Assembly: GCF_000524195.1 (NCBI RefSeq)
Contig: NW_020170543.1
Location: 13,335 to 77,334 of the forward strand
Direction of reading: 5' to 3'
Source: Echinococcus granulosus
Taxonomy: Eukaryota; Platyhelminthes; Cestoda; Cyclophyllidea; Taeniidae
DNA: 64,000 nt
The notes beneath the pieces are model-generated. The model was not told the origin of the DNA and did not search any database. It saw only the letters and a program-made list of their open reading frames with translations. The translations under genes and the position numbers were made by a program. Numbering within the stretch: the first letter of the stretch is position 1; each line of letters starts with the position of its first letter. Shown one piece after another: positions 21,615 through 34,566 of the stretch.

Positions 21615-24600
21615 ATGCGCATGGCAGAGGAACATCCTCCACCTACTCCTACACTAACAGTGGAAGCAATAAAGAATGCCGTGCTTCAGCTGTATTGTCT
21701 TGAAGACATGTCCATGGTTGGCAAACTTGGGAGTGGCTTTTACGCAAACGTTTACCTCGTAACTTGCCTTCAATTGCCTATATTTTCAGGTTTATCATCG
21801 GCCATCGAAACGCAAATTAGCTCTCAAAATATCTCCTTCTGGAAATATTCAAAGACGTGAAATTGAAATTCTTCGAGGATTGCGACATGAAAATGTGCAG
21901 CGGTATGTATACCCACACATTGGCCATTAATGGATTTTTATGAAGGTGTCATAGTGGTTGATTATGCATTCTTTTGATAGAATAGCTCCTGCAATGCGGA
22001 TTTTTAAACATTTAAACGAATGTTTTGCTTACATTTATTTAAACACATTACATGAATTTGTGACTTTAATTCTGTAGCAGTAAACTGAATCTTGCTATCC
22101 TTGGAATAGTTTATCGTGCATTAATTGGTTAAGACGGAATACCTTGTCCAGAATCACCCTGTTTAACCTGCACTTGTTGGTCATATTTGTTTGCGTTGTG
22201 TTGTCCTTTGCACCTTTTTCTCTCAAATCCCCTTTGATTTTTCTTCCAGGCTTTATGGTGCATGCATAATTGGTGGGAAATTGGCATGTCTAACGGAAGT
22301 GAGTAGCATTACCAATTATTTCCTTGTTGCTTAGCTGGTGGCTCATTTCTTAATGTGGTTCTTTGTTATTATCTTCCTAACTTATCAACACGACTTGCTA
22401 ACTATGTGGCTTATTGGAATGGATATTTTATAGCATTTTTATGAATTGCATTCATAGTTGCTAAGTCATCCAATTTTTGGAAGTACTCTTCCTCCATGCT
22501 TCTCCCATCATTTATCACCGGTTGACTTTGTGCTCACTATTCCTTTCTTGATAATAAAATTTTGCAAGTACTTTTGCCCCCCATATTCCTTCGCGACGTT
22601 GGCTCTGTCATTCACCGATGGCTGTGTGTGCTTACTAACACCACGTTTTTTCGCATGCGTTTGTGCAAACCAATCAACCACTTACGACGAATGCCCATCT
22701 TCTGAATCATGCTACCTGTAACTTAGTCACTCTCCTAAGGCTGACTGCGCTGTCGGCTTATGCGCTCCTCAACAGCATTTGAGACCTACATGCGGAGTTT
22801 CTCATTAGCGTGCCTGGTGATGATGCTCGTAAATAAGTTTTATCAAATGGAAGAAAAATTATTTTATCACACGGACAGGATGCTTCCCGACCAATGTAGT
22901 TTGCAATTTCTGACATTGTTTAAAAGTTGACTTGGCCTTCGTCCTGTGAATGTGAGTGAGACCAGTACGAGGGGTTGCGTACCCATTCTTTCCTTCTACT
23001 GCATTTACAGCTTCTCCCTTTTCTCCCAGTACGCCAATGGCGGGAGCCTGGTGGATCTCTTGACCGCAAATTCTGCACCCTTGCCATGGAGCTGTCGCGT
23101 GAGCCTGGCTTATGACATAACTCAGGGACTGCGTCATCTACACGAAAACCGCCTTATACATCGGGATTTATCTTCACAGGTGCATCTATTTGCCTCTCTT
23201 TTGCTGATAACCACTTTCGTCCTAATTAGAGTATTTGCTTGCCAATAGTACCATTGTTTGAAAATTCAAATGTCGTGGTAGTACGCCTCGATGTCAGATA
23301 GCAAATCTATTTGACCTCGTAGTACGTTTAATCTTTTTGTGGTTCGTGTCTCCATCCATTTCCTTTCACAATTCGCTGTGGTCGGTTTCAAGTCCTGTTT
23401 ACATACATTAGCTGTAGACCGGGTTCGCCAGAATACCTCTATTCTTGTCGGAAGTATTAATTCCACTAAATGTATACAATTTTTCTAACCGAAATTTGGT
23501 GGTGGCACTTTTATTGAATTCCTTATCATTCAAAACGTCCATTATTTCATTCAAGTCCAAAAAGTATTTTAACGAATCCATTCAAGTGTACATACCCTAC
23601 GTGTGAAATTTCCGTAGTCTCAATCAAATCCTGTCTGTCAGGGGAAGGCAAATACCATTTCCTCTGCAGTGTGTGTATCTTAACGTAAAACTGTTGAAAC
23701 GAAAGTGGATGTTCCTAGGTTCGTCATTAGTATTTTGTTTTTTATTTGACGCTTTACTATAACTCTTAAACCTCGTAGTCAGTGCAGAATAATGTTTTAT
23801 TTCATGATTATCTCTACACTGCTGTGCATTTCGGGTCAGGTACAGTTGTATTATGCGGAAAAATAGGTGATTAGAGCATACGACCACCGATACTTTTCAA
23901 GTCAGCTGTTGGCATTGTTGATGAAGGCCCAGGTCTCCGTGATCTCCGTCTCATCCATCGGGATTAATCTTTTGAGGTGGTCTCAACCTGCCTCCCACCG
24001 TTTGAAATCAGCATTCCTTTCTGGAATTCTAAATATTCTCGTAGCCGCTATCTCTTTAGTTTGCATCTTACATGAACCGGGTGATGAACATCCTCATTGA
24101 CCCTACTTTGACCTTCTCGCTTCCTCTTGCGTTCGTTTATCAGGCATCAAGGATTTCAATCCCTTCATCCTACGGAGGACCTTGTGGCAATGAATCCTTA
24201 TTGTTATTTACTTTTACTTATTAGTTGGAGCTAACTAATTATTTCTACTTTTCTATTAACGAAACTTTATGTTAATTTGTGCGGAAAGGTTTTGGAAAAT
24301 AACAAATTAAAAACGTTATAATAAAGTGCATCAATGAATTAATTCAGCTGAAACACAGTTAGGCATTTGACTGACTCCAATTTTAGCATTAAATGGTAAA
24401 GAGGATTGTGACTGGTGACTTCTCTTATTGTTCTCTTTTTGCCGTTGTAAAATGGGAATTTTTTCACTGTACTACTTCAATAGCGCCTCAGGCGAATGAC
24501 GGACTTAGCGCATCGCACGAAACTACCAGCATTCCTAGCATTCTTAAACACTTTGTTTCGACAAGGAGGAGGTTCTCGAGTGTTTTGGAATTATTGCAGT

Positions 24601-27600
24601 TATTTTTCTCTCTCGACCCATCACTATAGCCCTCGAAGCTTTAAATGTGAAGAATCATTTGCCTTTTCTTGCTATTGTCTTCACGCAGTAAGTCCACTGC
24701 GCCAAGACCGTGTGATCGCCGACATTCTCTCAAATCTGTCGCCTCTTGTTAAGAAGCATCAAATAGCACCTCCTTCTGGAATTCAAAGCTTTACCATGTC
24801 ATGGTTTCTCTCACTTGTGATTGTTGGTCGATGACGTTCAGTATGCTGAACTTTCAATTTTGCCACTTCATCAAGCTATACCACGTGTTTCAAGATGAAA
24901 ATTGCATTAACTTTACTCGCTGCCGCGACATTTTTTTCATGGGTTTTACCGTCACAGTTCTTGTAATACTTTGATGCGTCACTTTCACCCTGCCGTTAGG
25001 AGCGTTGACCAGTATGAACTTAGATAAACAATATCTCATGCCAACCTGCCCTAGTACAGTAATGAATCATGCTGACAAATCCGCCCACTTCCACTTTGAA
25101 CTTTGATACTACCCTAATAAGGACTGTTGATTCTTTACACTTGATGAAATGTTGCTTTAACAGCATGACAGATTTGGTAGGTTGTGAAAGTGAGGAGGAG
25201 ATTTCTGAATTTAGTGAAAAAATTTTAGTCCTTCTACCTTGGGGCTCTATCACACCTTTAGTGTAATCACATTACTTACTGTCATCATCGTCTTTAATGC
25301 TGCACTAGGGGTCACTTTTGTTATGCGGTAAGCAAGCCGTTGACAAGATCACATGATCTCATAAACCCTATATCGTTCATTATTGTTTGTAAAGTTCACA
25401 AGCTCGTACTGAGTGTAGTTTTTAAGGCTAGATGACTGTGTTAATAGTAGATGACTTGGTGATTTATAACAGGCTGCATTTATTTTATTTGTCTTTTTGC
25501 AAAATTTGCTGACAGCTTTTAAATTCCTCTAACTCCCTAATAAGGTCAAATTCTGAGCGACAAAAAACTTTGGTAAGTTACAAGATCTCGATATTTCAGA
25601 CAAATAAAGTAAATTCATTCCCTTGTTAACTTTCATTCGGCCTCATCAACATTCAAAACGCCAGTCAGTCATTTTCAATGAGTAGATTGTTGACATTTTA
25701 AGCACCATGTGATTTCCAACGCAGATCTCCACAACGGTCTGCTGTGCCTTGTCAAGGCTATCGGTACGACACCCGTTATTGTGACACCTGAACGAGGTCT
25801 AACTTGTCCGACCATAACTCCAACCAAAAGCTGCCGAAGTTTCTCAGACCCATTTTTCAAGCACTTCTTTTTGAGAAGATGGACTGTCAGAACACATCGC
25901 TAAAAGATTGACTTAGATGGTTTGATAGGTGGTGAGACGCTCAAAGTTAGGTTGATCAAGCTCAGGGAGACCTCTCTCCCTGATAATGAAGAATGACGTG
26001 AGCCTTTTGAGGTGTTAGAATAAATTGGGGGCTCTTGTGGTAAGTGATGCCACAATTCGTTTATGCTTGTGTCAAGCGAAAGTCTTGGAGATTGCCAAGT
26101 GACTGGATCTCACCCACACGAATCACACATTTTGCTCAAAAACATCCCACGAATTTTAGATTGTTTACTGACCGAGTAGCAGAGACAGACAGATAGCCTC
26201 CTAAACCACAATTGCATCACCTTGCCCTACAGACCGCGAACCCCATCCTCCTCTATGTTGCACAATCATTACTTGGCTAGCGTCGCTTAAGGCTGAAGGG
26301 TATTTCACACCTAGGATATTTCGCATGAAAACCGCAATGCTTAGGAACTAAACTCACGATGCAAAGGGTTCTGTATGTATTATCTACTTTAGCTTTGTTG
26401 ATAGCTTAATGCTACGCACCTGCTTGCCACTCAGAGAATCATAGCGCTCTTGGATCTGGTTCTTTAACGCACGTTTTCGAATTCCGAGGTCCATGAGACG
26501 TTGATTCAAACATCAGCAGATGATTCCATCTGTGATGTTTAAGTTTGGCATTTACTCCACGAAAGTGGGGTTAATGGCTTTTTGGACTTGAAGGGTGGGC
26601 GGGGGGGGGGGGGTCGAAATTTACTTTGTTTACAGCACAGCGCTCTTGTCATGTCTGCTAACATTCAAAAGGCCTGTAATGGTGGAAGAACTCCATGGTC
26701 TGAGTTGATGATCTTAGCCGCGGAGACGGTAGAGTCTGCATAAAATTCTACTAAATACCTCCTCTNNNNNNNNNNNNNNNNNNNNNNNNNNNNNNNNNNN
26801 NNNNNNNNNNNNNNNNNNNNNNNNNNNNNNNNNNNNNNNNNNNNNNNNNNNNNNNNNNNNNNNNNAGATTCTTCCTTTCACTCAAGCGTGAGGGCGGAAC
26901 TCTGCTAATGCGATGTTGTAGACTTTGTTAGAACTCCTGAATATTGTGCGCCGGAGGTGGATTGACTCGGAAGGCAGTGCCAAATGCTAGCCAATGTTCT
27001 ACAGTGACCGCGTCCTTTATTTCCTCGTAGAGTCATGCTTTTCTCACTCCTTTAAATTCGATTTCGACTTGTTGAAAGTCTCTTCCTCTCAATTGATGCG
27101 CTCCAAACCTGGGGCTTGGCAAAAATTGGTACTGTCTCACTTCTATCCGTAACAGTTGACTTTCTGCCAAGTGTGTTTATCCTGGCAAAGAGCTCAAACT
27201 TTTTGTACTTTTGCTGCTGCTAACTTATTGCCTAAGTCATGCCTGAGGACGCAATAAGCTGCAGCAACCTGACAGTAGATTTTATACTGCCGTAGGGGTA
27301 CAGAATACCACGCAATTAGCATCGCAGCTGCCAGGTGAGATGCATGCGCACGGTCAGAGATGCAATTAAAGAGCAAATGTCCTTTCATTGCAGAACATTC
27401 TCATCCGCGTCAATTGCGATGGAGCCATGCCACTGCCAGCCTGGACCTGTAATCGAAATGGAAGTGGTGGTGGTGGTGGCGGCGGTGGTGGAGAAATCTT
27501 CATGTTCACCCAGACAGAACCCTCCCACGGACTGAGCATCGATCAGATGACCGAGCTCTGGGATCCCAAATCAGCGCCCTGTGCCGGGCTACCCATAGTC

Positions 27601-30472
27601 ACCCCCTCTGTCGCGCCTGCCAGTCTCTTCCATCGGTATCACCGCTACCCTCCTTACACTGCTGTTGTCGGTGATCTGGGCGTTTGTCTCGATTTGCGGC
27701 AGTAAGTGGGATTCACTTTAAACACTGTTAATCCACCAGCTTCACATATGCGTGTCGTCCAGACTTTCTTATCTGGCTCCGGTGTCACCACCACGTTACA
27801 TGTGTTCTTTATCCCTTTATGGTAACTAAGTTCCAAATCTAACAGTTTGGTTGATTTCCAGGCCCAAAAAAAGTAGATGTATGGTGTCCTTGGTGTTTAC
27901 GTTTTCATTAGTTAATAGAATTCCCCTTCTTACTCACCTTAGTCCGACCTTCTCTTCCAGTTTTATGCTCAGTTCCCCCAAACTACATTAACTCCTTTCC
28001 CCTCTGAGGGGTCATATTTACTGTACTTTTAAACTGCACTCACTAAAGTTGACAGTGGAAGTATTCTCAAACTAAACTATTCCCGAATCGTGATGCTGAG
28101 GCAGCCTTGTTTTTAGGGTCGAAAACTGAAAAAGCTATGTTTGGAATTCATGTCCTGCACAAATTCACTGAATTGATGACATTGTGAAATTTCTGAAATG
28201 GAAATAAACAAAGGCTCGAATCACTCTCCGTACCCTGCGATATTTGAGGCTACTTGACCTTGAAGTGCCCTCCACTGCCTCCCCCGAGTAGCATCATGAA
28301 ATCGCCTGAGCACTTGAAATCACACTGTGTGACCACCTAGGCTAATGGCAAAGTACTGCCTCTTTCTTATCTTCAAGAACTTTGAAGTGATCATCTGACT
28401 AGACACGCGCGTGAAGGGGTTTGGTTATTAATTTACGTAGTTGAACTGCAAATTTGCCTTGGACTCAGTTCGCACAAAATTACTTCTTCTTCGACTTTTT
28501 GCTGCATAGAGTGGCGGTAGGGTAAATAACCGGTGCTTAGTCACGGAAAAAAAATTCACGTTGTCTAATATTTTAATTGTTTAAGCTGTTCATCTAAGTT
28601 AACCAATCACGATCGCGAGGGTCATCCCCTGATACTGTGCTTTCATTGGCTTGAACGAGCTACATCGGTTCCTCCTTCATTCCTTCAAAATAAAAGGAGT
28701 CTTAATCATGTAGCTGTCAGTCCTTGATTCTGAGACCTGTAGTGACGTCTAACCGGTACCTGGTCACAAAAAACCCGCATTTTCAAAAATTTAATCGTTT
28801 AAATTGGCTAATTAAAGTAATCAAGCACGATCGTGGGGGTTGCCCCAACCTTGTTGACTATATCGCCTGTAGCAGCTATACAAATTATTTTTAGTACCTT
28901 CTCCCAGCTCACCTTAATCCAAACATGGGTGGCTGGTATGGGGGCGGATGGGTGAATTTTCACATTTACCTCAAGGTCGGGCGCACTCAACTGTGCCTAA
29001 AAACATCTTTAGACAAGGGTCAGACAAATGTGCATGTTGTGTGTTGTCTGCGCCCTGCGATTAAGGCTGTCGGCACTTTTGAAGCCACTCCTAGGTTTGT
29101 GGTGGTGTTGCCTTCCATCAGTTGATCGCCAACATTGTTTGTGTGATTTTTGAAATAGGAATGGACTTGCTGTAACCTGGAGAATGCAAGCGATTTTCTA
29201 CGTGTACTGCAAAACGCACATTCGGGTCGGTTTATTATCGGGGCGGCGCTCATGGCTTTGCTCTCCTTTTTTTTAAATTCTCATTCCATTAAATGTTGGT
29301 TGAACCTGGTTCCGGACGGGAGGGGGAGGAGGGTGCTTCGACTACCTTAACACTAGCTCTAGCCAATTGGATGGATGGATGGTTTGCAAGCCTCTTTCTG
29401 TCGCATTAACCAGGGATTGAAAATTATCGTAGCGATTCCTTTTAACGAGTTAAGTATTTAACAAACCTTGGCTCAGTTGCTAAAGCCGATAACATCACCT
29501 AGGCTGGACTGTTGGATGGTTTTTGGTCAAAGTCACTTGTGTGTTTTGTTACACAGAACAGCTCGGTGCCACGTGATGGCAATCTCTGCCATATTTGCAT
29601 AAGTCGAGTGTCTTTAATGCAGTGTTGCCTCTGATTTTTTTCTTGTATTTGAGATAACTCGTCTAGTAGTGATCCAATTGAGCCCTTCCATGCACTGAGG
29701 TAGGCTCCTTCCATGCCATTTATCTCCCCACCTATTCTACCGCTGAGGCTTCGAAGTGGATGTATTTTTTCCCTTCGCTTTTCTTGCCATGATAGGCGAA
29801 ATGTGGACGCGACAATAATCGCAGGCAGCGCCTACTGCACCGCTCCCGAGTGTTTGCGCAAACTGGCGCCCTACTCACCGGCTGCTGATATCTTCGCCTT
29901 TGGACTTCTGGTCTGCGAGCTCATTGCGCGTCTTGTGAATAATGGAATCACCATTCCTCGCACCGCTGTAGGTTCCAAGTCCAAATATATGTACTCATTT
30001 CATTTAATTAGCCTTATTTTTTATTTACAAGACTGGCAAACTCATCGTCTCACACTTGATTTATTACAGGAGTTCGGACTTGATAAGGACAATTTACCTG
30101 TACCTCCAGACTGTCCATCGTGGTTTCTTGACTTGGCAGTGGACTGCTGCAAAGTTAACCACTTGGAACGTCCCTCCGTGGACGAAATCACGGATCGAAT
30201 AATAGGTCATTCCATCGACTCCGCCTTTATCGATTCGAGGGCATTTAATTTCGCAGCTGTGGAAAAGGTTTGTCTCATGAAGACAAGATTCTTTACGCGG
30301 ACCGTTGATGAGTGACAGCTCTTCCTATGCTAATATTAACTTGTCGCTTCTGTAGGATGGCGCGGCTGAAAGGAGCTCGCGGAAATGCTTCAGTAGTTCT
30401 TCCTTACGCAGTACCAATAGTCAACAAATTACTGCAGCAGCTGCTACTGTTCCACCGGATTGTCTCGGATGA
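21615..30472 (+). CDS. TESK: TESK-type protein kinase with DLG motif and Gly-rich insert
   Basis: TESK/LIMK-group kinases phosphorylate cofilin and control actin turnover. Exons: 21615-21758, 21790-21902, 22250-22298, 23030-23179, 27394-27701, 29796-29967, 30070-30267, 30356-30472; phases match throughout, giving 416 residues. Visible motifs: glycine loop GSGFYANVY (about 40-48), beta3 Lys61 in LALK, Glu72 in RREIEIL, LTEYANGGSL hinge, HRDLSSQN (146-153), DLG (246-248) where DFG is usual, GSAYCTAPE (265-273) with the serine equivalent to the TESK activation-loop site, then FAFGLLVCELIAR and FGLD, which are typical of TESK. About 77 extra residues, including nine consecutive Gly, sit between the catalytic loop and DLG, all inside exon 5. 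The C-terminal tail is short compared with vertebrate TESKs. ATG 21615 is followed by a second in-frame ATG two codons later. ATTAAA at 30887 may be the poly(A) signal. Intron 4 contains a 100-N gap. Confidence 0.92.
26598..26613 (+). repeat. Poly-G tract
   Basis: A run of about 14 G follows GTGGGC. It lies some 150 bases before an assembly gap and may have contributed to it. Confidence 0.8.
26766..26865. other. Assembly gap (100 N)
   Basis: Exactly 100 N, the usual placeholder for a scaffold gap of unknown size, within intron 4 of the kinase. The exons on either side join in phase, so no coding sequence need be missing. Confidence 0.97.
27463..27492 (+). repeat. GGT/GGC trinucleotide run in kinase exon 5
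   Basis: In-frame trinucleotide repeat encoding Asn-Gly-Ser followed by nine Gly within the kinase insert. Such tracts often vary in length between alleles. Confidence 0.85.
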
Positions 30473-31624
30473 CTCCATATAGGTGCTTAATCTCCCTCCT
30501 CCTCCTCCTCCTGTACATGCATTCTCATCACGTATGTCCCTGTCTACCTCAGTATTTAGCACCCACTTATTGCCAATTAAGTAGCACTTTTCTTTTGTAC
30601 AGCCAGTCAATACAAAAAGAGATGCTCTATGCTCCGCCAACTGCATTCCCTCGATACGTCTGTCGTACCTTCTCCCAGTCTGAATTTCATTCAGCCTGTA
30701 TAGTTATTTGCTCACACCTCTCGTAGTCATTCCCCTACGAGGCACCCATGAAAGCCTAATTTCCCTACTTGTTTTACTCTCTCTCCCTCTCTCACTCGTT
30801 GAATTTACTTTTTATCCTTTGTTATTGTGTAACTCGTTATCGAGTCAGTGATCGCCTCCCTATATTCCGTGGTATCTTGTAGAACCATTAAAATACCCGT
30901 GGGATGCACATGTTCCGTTTTTTTTATTCTATTCACCGTGGTCCCTTGTGTATCGCTCCCGAGTCATCCTTGAAGACATAGTAAAGCATACCAAGTGGTA
31001 GTGTGGCTTGTCATCCGCAAATATGAGAGCTGAGAGGTTATGGACGTGGAAAGAGTACCTTAGAATCCCAAAACCGTGGGGAATGAATGTGTCATCTTGT
31101 CGCGTGGTCTCGGTGCTCTTTCCGTGAGTGTGTTATAACCAATCGCTGGTTGGAATTGAGACTTATGGAAGAAGTTGCCACGATGAGGAGACTAAAACCT
31201 ACTGAAGGCTTCAGATACTGGATAAAGTTCCTGAATATTGTGGCCTATTCAAGGCGAAATATTCTAAGGGAGTAATTGATCTGAGAATCCACCAAAGGTC
31301 ATTTGATGTTCTACAGTGAATGGACCTCGTGTACCAGTCACCTCAAGGTAACATGGAGGCGAGGGGTATCAGTGTTTGCAGGATAGTAAGTAGGCATTTG
31401 AGTATGGGGGACTTAGGGTGAGTCTTATCCCTAGGGCGGATTTCGATTGGTTGAGATCTGGTCTCACTTCGTTAAAAACCATTACGAAGAATTGGGAATT
31501 GAGGGCGTGACAAAAGTTCACTTGTTTAGTGAGCGTTCTCTAGTGAAGTTCTTCAGATTCAACTATCATCTGAAGTAGAAGTCTTCCTTCTGTGATGTCT
31601 GAGGGAGGTAACTTTTGTTGTCAG

Positions 31625-31755
31625 TGAAAGGAATACTCGGATGAAATGTGCATTGTCAACAAGCAGCAGGATTTGGAGGGTACTGGCTTGGCCCGGAGGC
31701 GAGACCGCTCAGCGGAGGCACACTGGCGGACTGAATTCCATAGGACCAAGGTATT
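31625..31755 (-). repeat. Solo TRIM terminal repeat
   Basis: On the minus strand the blocks CCTCCGCTGAGCGGTCTCGC and CTCCGGGCCAAGCCAGTACC align with CCTTCGCCCGGTGGGTTGAC and CTCCAGGCCGCACCAGTAGC of copy B's 3' repeat, followed by the CCGAGTATT block. No internal region is attached, as expected after recombination between the two repeats. Confidence 0.6.
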
Positions 31756-32310
31756 GGCCAGAACCATGACGTCTTACGTCACCGTGCTGTTAAATATATC
31801 ACCAAATTAAACCGCTTTGTCCTGTAATTTCTTTCCAACTCCCCATCGTGATTGTTCAAGCCTGAAAATACAAAAGGTCTGGCTTTGCTCCATACACACA
31901 TATGGGACAAGGCAGCGGCTGTCGAATGGGAAGTCAGTTTCTCTGGCCTGTTTATCCAAGGTCGTTGAGTAAGCGCTGGTTTTCCGTTCGTGTCATAGGC
32001 TAACTGACTCACGAGGTAGGGTCGACGCCCATCGCCTCTGCTATGTCAACGTAGACTAGGCCATACTAGATGCTGTTGCTTTGGCAACCGGTAGGAAGCA
32101 ACAATAATGGGTGAAAATATTAAGTTTGGGATCCTTTGATAAGGTACTTTACATTACACAGGTCTTTTGTCGTAAAGGGTCGATGAGTGTCAGCGGCTTG
32201 AGTCAAAGTCTTCGGTGATGAATTAGTAAATCAGGATAGACATAATGGAGGAAATTAAATGGTTGTATAGGTCTCAAAAGGTAGAGATTTCACTCTCACT
32301 AATTCTGCTA

Positions 32311-32430
32311 TTCGCCTTCGAACTATGCCATTAGTCCCCCACCCAGCCCTTGGACATGTCGACAATACATATTCCGCCCGAGTATTATGTCACACTTTGT
32401 CTTAAAGGAGGTCTTAGGTTGCTACACAAC
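32311..32430 (+). repeat. Solo TRIM terminal repeat fragment
   Basis: GCCATTAGTCCCCCACCC, then GACAATACATATTCCGCCCG and AGTATTATGTCACACTTTG, match the second half of the TRIM terminal repeats of copies A and B. Confidence 0.55.
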
Positions 32431-34452
32431 GATGAACACTCGTCTCGCCCATCATCTTCTTACTCAAATTATAAAGGATATCTAAATGATTAGGTTAGAT
32501 TGTTTGTGAGCCCATTTGGGTGTTAAAGAAGAAATATACACTTAAAATGACTTTCTTTCCAATGCATAGAAGGGCTGCCAGAGTAGTGGAAGGGCTCCAT
32601 TTCACCGACTTGAGGAAAGGAAATATGGAAGACTAAGAAGGTCTGAGTGGTTTACTGTGCAGTTAGAAGGCATTCCATTAGCTACCGCTTGACAGCATCT
32701 TACTGTTTGTTATTACTTCCATTTTTCGCCAAAAAATTTAAAGCCATTTTCTATTTAATAAATAATAGCGTTTTGAGGACGATGCAAAAGGATGGGGAAT
32801 GTTTGCAAACGCTAGCGATTCCCGCTGAATTTGGCGAGCACCTAACCGGTTATTTAATGTATCCCTTTGCAAATACCTCGGCCACCGCCTTGCCACATGG
32901 CTACATCAAGACCATTCGCAAGTTATACACGAACATGATACTGTGAAACCGTATCAAGGCTAGAAGACGCCTGCTCCGGTGGACAAGTAAACATGGCAAA
33001 ACCGATAGCTGATGAATGAAAGGAGAAGTTTAGTACCCTTTTATTTAGGGAACGAAAAGATGATGGAGTAATTTAGTTGGGTTCAGGGCGGAAACAATGG
33101 GCTGAGTCATATGTCTACGCCCACAGCTTATGACGACGGTGGCTGAGCCATCGTTTTCAGGACAGCTTCCCTCTCTCCTTTAAGCACCTGTTTATAGGTC
33201 GCCATGACAATCCATTCACGAATGCATAGCCTTAGGGCAATAAAACTCTTACGCGCCTTTCCTTGGTTAACATTACTTCCTTTTTTAAAGAGTTGAATTA
33301 CTCTTTTGGAATCTTAGAAAAAATTTCAATGCCAACATTCCAAATCTGCAATTTAACAAGATTGCATTCATTTCCTCTATCTCAACTTCACACTCGTAAA
33401 TTGTGTATGCACTTGAATTTAATTTCACACTCTCCGTCCACATGCACAGATTGACATTGAGGGACTTTCTAGCTGTTGTACCACCTCAGAGGTTTCGTAC
33501 CTTGGGCAAGCATCTATGTGGCCAGTCCTGAGGCATATAAAGTTCTCCCCTTCGCTTTGTGTAGATTTATGACACTTCCAAAATTTGACCTTGCCTCACT
33601 ACTTAGCAGAGTACAGCCAGCTTCATGTTTGTCACGTGAAGGCGTGCGGAAGAATTGAGGGGAACAATACTGGCGGTCGTAAGTACTGGTAACCATAGCA
33701 ATGCTCAAACAAGTGACTGGAGTCATTACTGTAGATTCAAACTCCAATCCAGAATAACTATTTTTTCATCTTCCTCTAACATGCCATCGTTTAGCTTGCT
33801 TGTTTACGGCAGGAGTATAGGGAGTAACATTTTTTGAACTGAAACGACCTTTCATTAAGATTGCATGTAAATCATGGATTGATAAATTTAAAGTTTACAT
33901 AATATTCGAGATAATACTTGGGACGTTAAAGAAGTATTGTGAAAAAGCAAAAAATGTCAAAAAGGAAAAGAAGGACATTCGAAGCGGCTTTAGTTTGAAT
34001 TCGGTAGTAGTCATTTCAGCCTTTATTTAATGAAAACTAAATTAGGAAAGCAAACCAGCAAACAAGCTTTTTTACATGTAGAAAACAAATAATATAATAA
34101 AGCATTAGGGGCACATCTATCTGCAGTATTGACAGTTTCGAAAAGGGTAATCGCTGGTGTTAGGGAAATTGATACTGTAGTTAATGATTGTTCGGGAAAA
34201 TTTCACAACTGCCCATAAATAAGAACAGAAGATAGCCTATCTTAGTTTATACTGCTTTGTTACGAACCGTATTTTAGCTTTTTCTAAGTACATAGTCGTA
34301 CCTAGGCATGGAAAATAACCCTAAGTGAGCTGTTGAAGAATATCCGGCCACATGTAATTTGTGGAAGTACCATTTTTTACCACTTTTAACGCAATCAGGC
34401 GGCTTGTATGGAATGGTATGAGGCACCTCAAGACTCTCCTGGAGAAAAAAAG

Positions 34453-34566
34453 ATGACGTAATGTTAGGACATGACATGTATTGTCGACGTACGGCAGGAC
34501 AAGAGGGCTGCTGACATGACCCGGCCACCCGGCGAAGGGGCATTGGCAGACCACCCTATTACGCTG
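34453..34566 (-). repeat. Solo TRIM terminal repeat fragment
   Basis: Read on the minus strand, GGTCTGCCAATGCCCCTTCG then CCGGGTGGCCGGGTCATG matches the GTCTCTGCCATTAACCTTCG block of copy B's 5' repeat. The downstream TCGACAATACATG block is also shared with the other fragments. Confidence 0.55.

Noticed and set aside
26880..31340. Possible third repeat family (26.9 kb versus 31.2 kb)
   Set aside because: Only two short blocks are shared (TTCCTGAATATTGTG-like and GTTCTACAGTGA); too little to claim homology by eye.
32647..32946. 99-codon open frame between kinase and FOXJ1
   Set aside because: No recognisable domain or splice context; probably chance.
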